Shown one piece after another: positions 26,285 through 35,200 of a DNA stretch of 64,000 nt (position 1 is the stretch's first letter; every line of letters begins with the position of its first letter). The notes beneath the pieces are model-generated. The model was not told the origin of the DNA, ran no database searches, and was given only the letters and a program-made list of their open reading frames with translations. This stretch comes from JACTMJ01 sp039812845 (GTDB taxonomy: Bacteria > Acidobacteriota > Terriglobia > Bryobacterales > Bryobacteraceae): the NCBI GenBank assembly GCA_039812845.1, contig JBDIBK010000004.1, positions 6,201 to 70,200 on the forward strand, written 5' to 3'. The position numbers and the translations under genes were made by a program.

Positions 26285-26680
26285 ATGGACCCCACCGCCA
26301 AGCTTTTGAACGATCACGGGCCGCTGAGAAACCTGGAGAGCCTTGACCAGAAGCTGCGGCGATGCTGGAAATCCGCGGTCGGCGCAACCATCGCCAATCA
26401 CAGCCGGGTGATCCAAATGCGCGGCACAACGCTGCACATCGGCGTGGACGATGCCGTATGGAAATCGCAGCTGGAGCAGATGCACAGCCACGTGCTGGAG
26501 CGGATTCGCTCCACCTCCGGCACGGGATTGATTGAGCGGGTGGCGTTTCGCGTGGCGCCGCCGCGCATCCGTCCGCAAGTGGCGCAGACGCCGCTGTTGC
26601 GGGCCGACGAAGCGGACGGCATTGAAGATCCGCTGCTGCGGCGCATCTACAAGGAATCCCGGAGAAAGGCGCAAGCATGA
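26285..26680 (+). CDS. DUF721 (DciA-like) protein
   Basis: 131 residues of the DUF721/DciA family: RCWKSAVGATIANHSRVIQM, then LHIGVDDAVWKSQLEQM, match the domain core. DciA proteins load or recruit the replicative helicase DnaB in bacteria lacking DnaC; that role is transferred by homology. The stop codon overlaps the gatC start (ATGA at 26677-26680), so translation is likely coupled. Confidence 0.82.
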   Translation: MDPTAKLLNDHGPLRNLESLDQKLRRCWKSAVGATIANHSRVIQMRGTTLHIGVDDAVWKSQLEQMHSHVLERIRSTSGTGLIERVAFRVAPPRIRPQVAQTPLLRADEADGIEDPLLRRIYKESRRKAQA

Positions 26681-26976
26681 AGCTAACCGAAGAGCGGGTC
26701 CGCTATGTGGCCAACCTCGCCAATCTGGCGCTCACGGATGAGGAAGTGTCCCACTTCTCTGAGGAATTGAGCCACATTCTGGAGCACGTCGATAAACTGA
26801 ACGAACTCGATACGGAGAATGTGGAGCCAATGACCCAGGTGCTCTTCGACGTGGAAGATACGGCCACGATGCGGGCCGATCTGGCCGGGCCGACACTTTC
26901 AAGCAAGGAAGCCCTGGCCAACGCGCCGCTCGCGGGAGCGGGCCATTTCAAGGTGCCGCTGGTGATCGAACGATGA
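26677..26976 (+). CDS. gatC: Asp-tRNA(Asn)/Glu-tRNA(Gln) amidotransferase subunit C
   Basis: 99 residues, the usual GatC length. Recognisable elements are VRYVANLANLALTDEE, FSEELSHILEHVDKLNELDT and NVEPMTQV. GatC stabilises GatA and bridges it to GatB in the amidotransferase that makes Gln-tRNA(Gln) or Asn-tRNA(Asn). It overlaps the DUF721 gene and gatA by 4 bp each (ATGA). gatB is not next to it and must be elsewhere. Confidence 0.95.
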   Translation: MKLTEERVRYVANLANLALTDEEVSHFSEELSHILEHVDKLNELDTENVEPMTQVLFDVEDTATMRADLAGPTLSSKEALANAPLAGAGHFKVPLVIER

Positions 26977-28400
26977 ACGTCGCTACGCTAACCATTGCCG
27001 AGATCCGGCGCATGCTGCTCGCCAAGGAGGCGAGCGCCGAAGAACTGGCCAGCGAGGCCCTGGCTTTCGCGCAGGCGGAGAACCCGAAGACGAACGCATA
27101 CCTGCACTTCAGCCCGGAGCGCGCGCTCGAAACGGCGAAGAAGGTGGATGCAAAGATTGCCGCGGGCGAAGACCCCGGTGCGCTGGCGGGCGTTCCCGTG
27201 GCCGTCAAGGATGTGATCGTCACGAAGAACCTGCGGACGACGTGCGCTTCGAAAATGCTCGAACACTTCGTGCCTCCCTATGACGCGACCGCAATCGAGC
27301 GTCTGGAAGCGGCGGGTGGCGTGATCCTCGGGAAGACGAATTGCGATGAGTTCGCGATGGGGTCCACGAACGAGAATTCCGCGTTCGGGCCGGTGCGCAA
27401 TCCAGTGGCGCTCGATCGCGTCCCCGGCGGTTCGAGCGGCGGCTCCGCGGCGGTGGTGGCCCAGGGAACGGCGACGCTTTCGCTGGGCTCCGACACGGGC
27501 GGATCCATCCGCCAGCCGGCGTCCTTCTGCGGCGTGGTGGGCATTACACCCACGTATGGACGGGTTTCGCGCTACGGATTGGTGGCCTTCGCCAGTTCGC
27601 TCGATCACATCGGGCCGTTCGCCCGCAATGTGGAGGATGCCGCGGCGCTGCTCCAGGTGATCGCCGGCCGGGATGAGAACGACGCGACATCCGCGTTCGC
27701 GCCCGTTGCCGACTATGCGGAAGCCATGCGGCAGCCGGTGAAGGGATTGAAAGTGGGCCTGCCCCGCGAGTACTTTGCGGGCCTGGCCAGTGAGACCGGC
27801 GACCTCATTGCGGCGGCGGTGGAAAAGCTGAAGCGGCTGGGCTGCGAGATTGTGGATATCAGCCTGCCCCATACCGATTACGCGGTGGGCTGCTATTACA
27901 TCATCTGCACGGCGGAGGCGAGTTCGAACCTGGCACGCTTCGACGGCGCGCGGTATACCTATCGCTCGCCCAACTCCAGCACCCTCGACGAGATGTACCG
28001 GAACACGCGCGGAGAAGGCTTCGGCACGGAGTGCAAGCGCCGGATCATGCTGGGCACGTATGTGCTGAGCGCGGGCTATTATGACGCCTATTACCGGAAA
28101 GCGCAGAAAGTGCGCACGCTCATCACGGAGGACTTCCGTAAGGCCTTCACGGAGGTGGACGCCATCGTCGCGCCGGTGAGCCCCTTCCCCGCCTTCAAGC
28201 TGGGCGAAAAGATGAAGGACCCGATCGAGATGTACCTCTCCGACATCTATACGATCACGGCGAGCCTGGCCGGTATTCCATCCATGAGCGTTCCGGCGGG
28301 AACGACGAATTCGGGGCTGCCGGTGGGCATGCAGATCCTCACGCGGCACTTCGACGAAGCGGGCATGCTGCGGCTGGCAAGGGCATTCGAACGGGGGTAA
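26973..28400 (+). CDS. gatA: Asp-tRNA(Asn)/Glu-tRNA(Gln) amidotransferase subunit A
   Basis: 475-residue amidase-signature protein. The Ser-cisSer-Lys catalytic triad is in VAVKDVI (Lys about 76), GGSSGGSAAVVAQG and GSDTGGSIRQPASFCG. Further GatA-specific features are GKTNCDEFAMGSTNENSAFG and ALYDAYY-like SAGYYDAYYRKAQKVR. It releases ammonia from glutamine for transamidation of mischarged tRNA, in complex with GatB and GatC. It is the last gene of the DUF721-gatC-gatA operon. Confidence 0.97.
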   Translation: MNVATLTIAEIRRMLLAKEASAEELASEALAFAQAENPKTNAYLHFSPERALETAKKVDAKIAAGEDPGALAGVPVAVKDVIVTKNLRTTCASKMLEHFVPPYDATAIERLEAAGGVILGKTNCDEFAMGSTNENSAFGPVRNPVALDRVPGGSSGGSAAVVAQGTATLSLGSDTGGSIRQPASFCGVVGITPTYGRVSRYGLVAFASSLDHIGPFARNVEDAAALLQVIAGRDENDATSAFAPVADYAEAMRQPVKGLKVGLPREYFAGLASETGDLIAAAVEKLKRLGCEIVDISLPHTDYAVGCYYIICTAEASSNLARFDGARYTYRSPNSSTLDEMYRNTRGEGFGTECKRRIMLGTYVLSAGYYDAYYRKAQKVRTLITEDFRKAFTEVDAIVAPVSPFPAFKLGEKMKDPIEMYLSDIYTITASLAGIPSMSVPAGTTNSGLPVGMQILTRHFDEAGMLRLARAFERG

Positions 28401-28500
28401 AGACCCGCGCCGGGCGGGAAGCCTGGAAACTTTGCCGCTATCTCGATCATCACTAAAGGGGTACGGCTGATTCCAGCCGAGAATCCCGAGGAGGAACCCG

Positions 28501-29103
28501 ATGGCTTTTACTTTGCCCGATCTGCCCTATGACGGCAGCGCTCTCGAACCCCACATCGATACCGCGACCATGAAGATCCACCATGGCAAGCACCATGCCG
28601 CCTATGTGGCAAATCTGAACAAGGCCCTGGAGGGTGCCGGCATTAAGGAAACGAATCTGGATGCGCTGCTGGCGAACGGCTGCTCCGCGGTGCCCGAGAA
28701 TATCCGCACCGCCGTGCGCAACAATGGCGGCGGACACTGGAACCATTCCCTGTTCTGGGAAATCATGAGCCCCAATGGAGGCGGTGAGCCCGTTGGAAAT
28801 CTGGCGGCCGCGATCAAGGCCAAGTTCGGCGACGTGGCAAGCTTCAAGGAGAAGTTCGCCGCGGCCGGGATGGGCCGCTTCGGCTCCGGCTGGGCGTGGC
28901 TCGTGAAGACCGATGGCGGCGTGGATATCCTTTCAACGCCGAACCAGGACAATCCGCTGATGGAAGGCAAGAAGGCCGTGCTCGGCGTGGACGTGTGGGA
29001 GCACGCCTACTATCTGCATTACCAGAACCGCCGTGCCGACTATCTGGCCGCGTGGTGGAATGTGGTGAACTGGGCGAAGGCCGAAGAACTCTTCAACGCG
29101 TAG
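28501..29103 (+). CDS. Superoxide dismutase (Fe/Mn type)
   Basis: 200 residues, the standard length. The four metal ligands are in HIDTATMKIHHGKHH (His about 27), NGGGHWNHSLFWE (His about 81) and VDVWEHAYYLHYQNRR (Asp and His). It dismutates superoxide to peroxide and oxygen. No signal peptide is seen, so it is cytoplasmic. The metal cannot be decided by eye; FGSGWAWLV and the Gly-rich ligand region are compatible with either. The ATG has a strong Shine-Dalgarno (GAGGAGG), and a strong intrinsic terminator follows. Confidence 0.96.
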   Translation: MAFTLPDLPYDGSALEPHIDTATMKIHHGKHHAAYVANLNKALEGAGIKETNLDALLANGCSAVPENIRTAVRNNGGGHWNHSLFWEIMSPNGGGEPVGNLAAAIKAKFGDVASFKEKFAAAGMGRFGSGWAWLVKTDGGVDILSTPNQDNPLMEGKKAVLGVDVWEHAYYLHYQNRRADYLAAWWNVVNWAKAEELFNA

Positions 29104-29134
29104 CCAACACACACCCGAGTTGCGAAAGAATCGA

Positions 29135-29172
29135 ACGGCCCCGGAGTGCCATCTCCGTGGCCGTTTTTTTTT
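29135..29172 (+). terminator. Intrinsic terminator of superoxide dismutase gene
   Basis: Stem ACGGCC (29135-29140)-C-CGGAG, 6-nt loop, CTCCG-T-GGCCGT (to 29164), followed by nine T's (29164-29172). Classical Rho-independent terminator. Confidence 0.9.
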
Positions 29173-29231
29173 CGGACGGGGAGGGAGCGGGGTTTGGTTG
29201 ACCGAGTTCCCCGCCCTGCCCCGTCCGCGTG

Positions 29232-31628
29232 TTAGAAGAAGATGCGGAAACGCACTCCGACGGTGCGGGGCTGCACGAGCCGGGTGCCCACGAAGGCCGA
29301 TTGGAAATTGTAGAGGGCGGTGGCGTCGCTCAGGTTTGAAACCTGCGCGGACAGCTCCCAGAGCTTGCGTTCGTCGCGGAAACGCTCGTAGCCAACCACG
29401 ACATCGGAGATCAAGCGGGAGCGAACGCGCGCGGGGTTCCCGTCCAGATCGACGTAGGGCAGGAGGTCCGCGAAATCGGGGTCGGCGGCCACTTGCGCGG
29501 GATCCGACGGATTGGCGACCAGGCCGGAATCGTAGCGGGTGGAAAGCGTGCTGAAGAGGCCGCGGCGCGAGTTCCAGGTGAGGATGCCGTGGACGGAGAG
29601 CGGCTGATCGTGATCGATTCGGAAGGGCCCTTGCGAGAGGAGCGCGACGGCGTCGTTGCCGATGTAGAGGCCTCCGCTGAAGGGCGGCGTCGAAACCGCG
29701 CGCGAATGTGTCACCGACAGGCTGCCCGAGAATCCTCTCACCGGCGTCAGGTTCAGCCTGCCTTCAACACCGTTCACGCGAATGGCTTTGAGCGTGATGG
29801 GGAAGATAATTCCCGTGTTCAGGAAGTTGTTGTTATCCTGCTGATCCGACGAACGCTTGTGGTAGTAGGTGACCATGGCGCTCATCCGCGGGCCGAGGCC
29901 CTGCTGCAAACCGGCTTCCAGGAAATCCTGGCGCTCCGGTCGAATCTCCGCTAACGCCGAACCGAGGGTTTCCGCGATCGCGGGCGGCGCTACGGCGGCC
30001 GCCCTGGGGCTGGCGCTCAAGAGCAGATTTTCATTGGGCGGGGTCTGGAAGAGGCGATTGTAGCTGGCCCGGAAAACGGTGTTGGTGGGCTTCAGGTGAT
30101 AGCTGACGCCGAGGCGCGGTTGCATCTGGTGGCGCTTCACCAGCAGGCGGTAATTGTCATAGCGCAGCCCGAGGGAAATCTGAAAGTCGCCCAGCTTGAT
30201 GTTGTCCTGAAGGAAACCCGCGTAGAAACCCCCGGTGGCTTTGTCGGCGAAATCGAAGCGGCGGCCGCCCCTCGAAAGGTCATAAGTCAGGAGATTGGGG
30301 TTGAAATCGAGTCTGGCGGGATTGTTGAAGCCGAGGCTGGTGATGCCGAAGGAGAAGAACTCGCTAATCGGGAACCGCTGGAGATCCGTGCCGATCTTGA
30401 GGCTATGGCGGCCCCGAATGAGATTGAAGCGGCTCCCGTTGGTGATGGTGGTGAGGTGCCGGGCCTGGGAGGCTGTCACGGGGGTATCGCCCGTGCTATC
30501 GAATAGCTGCGCTTGCGTGGTGCGGTAGCTGAAGGTGTTGTCGAAGGTGGTTTGGGCGTCGAGGGTGCGCACCCAGGCGAAGCTGCCGGAGGCATCGCCG
30601 AGGTACTGGCGCTGATCCATCCGCGCCGCATGCTGTGATCGCAGGTTGGCCAACTGAAAACTGGAGCGCCCCGCGATGCCGTTCAGGCGGAACACATCGC
30701 GGCTGTTCGGGATCCAATCCAGGCGAAGAAAGGCCCGCTCATTGTTCCCGCCGTTGTGAAGGTTGTCGAGCGAAACGGCGTCCAGATAGCGGTTGGTTTT
30801 CATCGTGTTCACGGTGGCCGAGTATCCGAAGTTGCCGTTCTCCCCGGCAATGGAGGTCACCTGGGAGAGCATGCCGAAACCCGCCGCCGCCAGCATCGCC
30901 TGTCCGGCAAACTTGCGGCCGAAACCCAGGCCGCTCTTGGTGGTAATGCTGGTGACCGCGGAAACCTTGTTCCCGTATTCGGCGGGGATGTTGCCGGTGA
31001 ACAACTCGACGGTCTGGACAATGTTGGGATCGACGGCGTTGGCGAAGGCGCCGGTAAGCTGATCGCTGATCGGCATGCCATCGATCACGAAGGTCATCTG
31101 GTTGTGCGCGCCCCTCGCGTGGATGGCTCCGTTGGCGTTCTGCGCGAAGCCGGGGAACGAGACGAGCACGGCTTCCAATCCGCGATTGCCCACCTGCAGG
31201 GGGAGACTTTCAATATCCGATTCGTTCATCTGCAAGTGGGTGCCGGTCTCCTCGGGATCGACGAGAATCGCCACCCGTTCCGAGACGGTAACCGAATCCA
31301 TGACGCCGGCAATTTCGAGGCGAACTTCGAGGGTCATCCGGATGTTCGAGCGCAGATTGATCTGGTTCACATACGGGGCAAAGCCATCCTTGGCGACGGT
31401 GACGTTGTAGGAATGAAACGGAATGTTGGTGAGCGCGAAGCCGCCTTCGGTGTCCGACAGTTCCTGCGCCCGGTAGCCGGTGAGTTCGTTCGCTACCACG
31501 ATGCGGGCACCGTTGATTGGGGTTCCGACGGGGTCAATCACTTTGCCGGCGAGCGTGGCGGTGGTCTGGGCCAGGATTGGCAAGGCCAGGAGCGCAGTCA
31601 AGAGAGTGTGGCGTAGGGCTCTAAGCAT
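29232..31628 (-). CDS. TonB-dependent receptor with carboxypeptidase-regulatory domain
   Basis: 798 residues from the ATG at 31628, where a signal peptide (LLTALLALPILAQTT) starts; the longer frame to 31703 runs through the operator. Order: carboxypeptidase-regulatory-like domain (LAGKVIDPVGTPINGARIVV), TonB plug (ESLPLQVGNRGLEAVLVSFPG; SAVTSITTKSGLG), then a beta-barrel ending VGVRFRIFF. It is shorter than the Oar-like receptors nearby and closer to canonical siderophore/metal receptors. A TTGCAA/TATACT promoter with two DtxR-like palindromes at the predicted start site suggests metal-controlled expression, consistent with a metal-chelate substrate (inferred). Confidence 0.92.
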   Translation of the reverse strand: MLRALRHTLLTALLALPILAQTTATLAGKVIDPVGTPINGARIVVANELTGYRAQELSDTEGGFALTNIPFHSYNVTVAKDGFAPYVNQINLRSNIRMTLEVRLEIAGVMDSVTVSERVAILVDPEETGTHLQMNESDIESLPLQVGNRGLEAVLVSFPGFAQNANGAIHARGAHNQMTFVIDGMPISDQLTGAFANAVDPNIVQTVELFTGNIPAEYGNKVSAVTSITTKSGLGFGRKFAGQAMLAAAGFGMLSQVTSIAGENGNFGYSATVNTMKTNRYLDAVSLDNLHNGGNNERAFLRLDWIPNSRDVFRLNGIAGRSSFQLANLRSQHAARMDQRQYLGDASGSFAWVRTLDAQTTFDNTFSYRTTQAQLFDSTGDTPVTASQARHLTTITNGSRFNLIRGRHSLKIGTDLQRFPISEFFSFGITSLGFNNPARLDFNPNLLTYDLSRGGRRFDFADKATGGFYAGFLQDNIKLGDFQISLGLRYDNYRLLVKRHQMQPRLGVSYHLKPTNTVFRASYNRLFQTPPNENLLLSASPRAAAVAPPAIAETLGSALAEIRPERQDFLEAGLQQGLGPRMSAMVTYYHKRSSDQQDNNNFLNTGIIFPITLKAIRVNGVEGRLNLTPVRGFSGSLSVTHSRAVSTPPFSGGLYIGNDAVALLSQGPFRIDHDQPLSVHGILTWNSRRGLFSTLSTRYDSGLVANPSDPAQVAADPDFADLLPYVDLDGNPARVRSRLISDVVVGYERFRDERKLWELSAQVSNLSDATALYNFQSAFVGTRLVQPRTVGVRFRIFF

Positions 31629-31704
31629 AGGGATAGGGCTTTTTCGTGCGGAAACAGTGTCTTCAGGGAACAAACGGTGCGGATCGATTCGGATCGGTTC
31701 CAAA

Positions 31705-31736
31705 TTTAGGCATGCCTGAATTTAGGCGCGCCTAAA
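31705..31736. promoter_or_regulatory. Tandem palindromic operators, DtxR/MntR-like
   Basis: Two adjoining 16-bp units: TTTAGGCATGCCTGAA (31705-31720, imperfect palindrome) and TTTAGGCGCGCCTAAA (31721-31736, perfect palindrome). The TTAGGnnnnnCCTAA-like form resembles boxes of DtxR/IdeR/MntR metal-dependent repressors. The second unit overlaps the predicted transcription start of the receptor gene, the right place for repression. The region also lies upstream of the divergent small gene at 31860. Confidence 0.6.
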
Positions 31737-31740
31737 TCTA

Positions 31741-31768
31741 AGTATACGAAAAGTGCCCTAGTTTGCAA
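31741..31768 (-). promoter_or_regulatory. Predicted promoter of the 29232-31628 receptor
   Basis: Minus strand TTGCAA (31768-31763), 16-bp spacer, TATACT (31746-31741). Transcription should begin near 31734, inside the palindromic operator. Confidence 0.55.
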
Positions 31769-31859
31769 GCGGCAAATGGGCACGCGACCAAGAATTCCAC
31801 GCTGCCCGCGTAACCCGCCTCCCGGATGTGGCGACTTCGCACTGAGGGAGTGCTGCAAA

Positions 31860-32204
31860 TTGAAAACCATCCTGATTTTAGGAACGCTATTGCTGTCCGC
31901 GGTCGCGTTCGCCGCCGATGCCAATGGGAAATGGAAGGCCACCGTCGAAGGAAGGGACGGACCCATTGAGGTTGAATACAACTTCAAGGTGGAAGCGGAG
32001 AAGGTGACCGGCACGGTGCTGGGGCCGATGGGTGAGGCGGCGATCGGCGAGGGAAGCCTGAAAAACGACGAGATTGCGTTTACGGTGGTGGCGGGGGAGC
32101 GCACGATCCCGCACAAAGGCAAAATTACCGACGACGAGATGAAGCTGACGCTCGATTTTGGCGAGCGTCAGATGGAAGTGACCGCCAAACGTGTCAAACC
32201 CTGA
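31860..32204 (+). CDS. Small exported protein of unknown function
   Basis: 114 residues from a TTG at 31860, preceded by AGGGAG 10 nt upstream. This start gives a typical signal peptide (KTILILGTLLLSAVAFAAD), whereas the longer frame to 31776 adds Pro/Arg-rich sequence lacking a signal. The mature part is about 90 residues of alternating beta strands (GKWKATVEGRDGPIEVEYNF; GTVLGPMGEAAIGEGSL), like small lipocalin-like or DUF-type proteins of Acidobacteriota. No family is assigned. It is divergent from the receptor gene and could share the palindromic operator. Confidence 0.72.
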   Translation: MKTILILGTLLLSAVAFAADANGKWKATVEGRDGPIEVEYNFKVEAEKVTGTVLGPMGEAAIGEGSLKNDEIAFTVVAGERTIPHKGKITDDEMKLTLDFGERQMEVTAKRVKP

Positions 32205-32229
32205 GCGACACGAAAATGCCACCGACGGA

Positions 32230-32267
32230 AAAGCCCGCCAGGACCGCGATGGATCCTGGCGGGCTTT
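32230..32267. terminator. Bidirectional intrinsic terminator
   Basis: Perfect 14-bp stem AAAGCCCGCCAGGA (32230-32243) / TCCTGGCGGGCTTT (32254-32267), 10-nt loop, with A-run and T-run at the two ends. It can end transcription from both the small gene (rightward) and the Oar-like gene (leftward). Confidence 0.85.
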
Positions 32268-32291
32268 CTGTTTGGGTTGCCGGCGCGCGGT

Positions 32292-35200
32292 CTAGAATTC
32301 CATGCGCAGGGTGAACTGAATCACCCGGCTCAAGCCGCGCTGGCTGGTGACCTTGCCGAAGTTCCCGCTGGTGGGGTCCGTATTCGGGCTGCTGAAGTTG
32401 GTATGGTTGGTGGCGTTCAGAGCGTCCACGGAGAAACGGGCGCGGGCTGTTTCCGTGATGGGGAAGATCCGTTCGATCTTGAGATCCCAGTTCTGGATGC
32501 CGTCCTGGCGCAGCGAGGTGAGCCGGTAGGGGAACATCCGCACGTGGTACGAGCCGGGCTGCTGGTTGCTGCGGCCCTCGAAACCCTGGAAGCCGGACGG
32601 AATCGAGCCTGTGCCCCGGTAGGAGATCGAAGGGTCAAACCACTGGTGAATGTCCTTCGAACGCATCGCATCGCTGTTGAAAAGATCGCCGATGTTGTCG
32701 AGATCGCCGTAGAAGAATCGGTTGCCCCAATCGGTGGGAGCGCCTCCCTGGCGCTGGTAAACCCAGCCGATGTTCCAATTGCCGATTACCTGGCTAAGGA
32801 AGCCTTCCTTCACCACGGCCCGGCCTTTGCCGACCGGCAGTTCATAACTGCCGGACCACGCGATGCGGTGCGGACGAACCTGGTCCGCCGGTCGCGCGGT
32901 GGGTGCGGCATCGAACTCGTTGTAATAAACATCGGCTTCATCGCTGGCCGCATTGGTATACATGAAGCTGGTCGCGAGCCCGCGGCTGAAGCGCCGTTCG
33001 ACGAGGATCTGGATGTCCCGGTAGGTGACATCGCCCATGGAATCCGAATACTTCACGCCGGGGCGCACGCCGTTGAGAGTGCCCAGGAATCCGTACGGCC
33101 GCAGAAGCTGGTTCCTCCGGATATTGCTGCTGGTGAAGAAACCCTGCCCGCTCATGTACCGGTAGATCAAGGGATCCGAGGTGGCGAGCGGCGCCATGTT
33201 CTTGATGTTGAATGGATTCGCGACATTCTGGTTCAGGAAGTTGTCGTTCGCTTGGTCGCGCAGCATTCCCGTTGTCCAGTATTCCTTCGCCAGAAAATCC
33301 ACGCGCTGGTTGACGGGGATCTTTGAGAAGGCGCCGTTGTAGGAAATATCCACGACGAGATCGCGCATGAGCTCGCGCTGGACGCCGATGCGCCAGCGGT
33401 GCTGACGCGCGGGATAAAAGTCCCACGGAATCGACGAGTAGCCGCGGCCGACACGGGCGATCGGCCCGAGCGCGGATTGATATGGTTCGTCAAAGCGGGT
33501 GCCATCCGTGCGCACCGGGAACGGGTCGTTCAGCGGAGTAGCACCCGTGGCAATCCGGTTTGCCGCGCCCACACCGCAGCAGAAGGAGAGGCCGGAATCG
33601 TTGCTTATGGGCGTGGATGTGGCCTGATTGTAACCGAAGGTATCGGGGCGGGTGTTGGCGCTGTTCAGGGAATCCGCGTACATGCCGTAACCCGCGCGGA
33701 AAACGGTCTTGGAATCGAGGCTCCAAACGATGCCCAATTTGGGGAGGAACACGTCGCTGCCCTTGGTGAAGGCGCCATACTTCCCAGTGCCCATGTACGC
33801 GGTACCGCCCACCGGGTTGAATGCGGATGGGCTCAGTTCGGGAATCGGCTTCGCGGCGTAAGCCGTCTTGGCCAGCGCCGTAAAGGGCTGCTCCAAATCG
33901 CTGATGAAATCGCCCGCGATGCCGCGATTAAACCTCTCCCGCATGCCGCCTTCCTTTTCCCAGCGCAAGCCAAGGCTGAGGCGAAGCTTGTCCGTGAGCC
34001 GGAAATCGTCCTGAATGAACAAGGCGGTTCGCGGCGTGCTGAGGAATACGGAATCGTTCGTGTCAATTGACATTCCGCTCGGCAGCCCCATCAGAAATGC
34101 GGCAAATTCATGCACGTGCTGGGCGGCAACGTTATCGTTATCCGTCGGGCGAGTCCAGTTATTACGGAACTGGAAAATGCCGGAGCTGTTGCCGGGGCCG
34201 AGGCCCGTCCACCAGTTCATGCGGCGCTGGAAGCCATACTTCAGCGTGTGGTTCCCCTTGATGGAGGTCATAGTTGAGCGGATCTCACCCGTCGTTCCAA
34301 TCCCGCCAATCACGGGGTAAGCATCACTGACGTCGGTGATCGTGTCGAAATCGAGACGCGGCAGCGCGTGGTTAGCGCCAGCGCGGACGTCCAGATACTG
34401 AGGCAATCCCACGTCGGTGGGCTTGTACTTCAGCGGCACGGAGCGCTGCGAGCCCTCCTCGAAGCGGGAAAGGCTGATCGATGTATCGAGGATGTGATTG
34501 GCGCTGATGGTCCACAGGTAGTTCAGACCTCCACCCTTGTTGATGCGGGTAAGCCCGTTCGAGTGCAGGCCGGGAACGGTTTGGAATGTCCAATCGTATT
34601 CGTTGGCCAAGCGGTTGTTGTACTGCCAGCGGAGGCTGAGGCGGTGATTCTGCGATACGACGTAATCGTAACGATTTTGAATGGCCTTGAAGTCCTCGTT
34701 CTTCGGCATGCCGGCAGCGAGATAGTTGTTGGTTCCTTCTGGACTCACCAGGCCGGGCACATTGTTGGGTGCCGGGAAGATCTTCTGGTATGCCGGCACC
34801 ATCGGATTCAAGACGGGGATGCCCTTGTTGTTTGGAAAGGGCGTGCGAACCACGCGGCCATTCTGCAGATTGGCGCTGCGGGGATCGTAGATCGTATAGC
34901 GAGCTTCCCCATTAGGCACACTTAGCATCGAGGAGAAATCCCCCTGCCACCAGGCAGTCTGAGGAACTGTGCGGTTCACGGAAGATGTCGTCTCGGCCTT
35001 GGCCTGCTTGATGCCGTTCCAGGTGACGGACCAAAACAGCTTATTGCGAAGATCCACAAACTTGGGAATAAAGACCGGGCCGCTGGCGCTGAAGCCGTAG
35101 TTATTGGAGCGACCGGTGGCCTGCTTCTGGCTGTCCTTGCTTATGCGCCCCGCGCGCACATCGTCTTCCCACTTCAGGCGAGTAAAGTGCGGAGTGGCGT

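Noticed and set aside
29135..29172. Possible selenocysteine or riboswitch-type structure after superoxide dismutase
   Set aside because: The stem is followed by nine T's and lies outside any open frame, so it is a plain intrinsic terminator.
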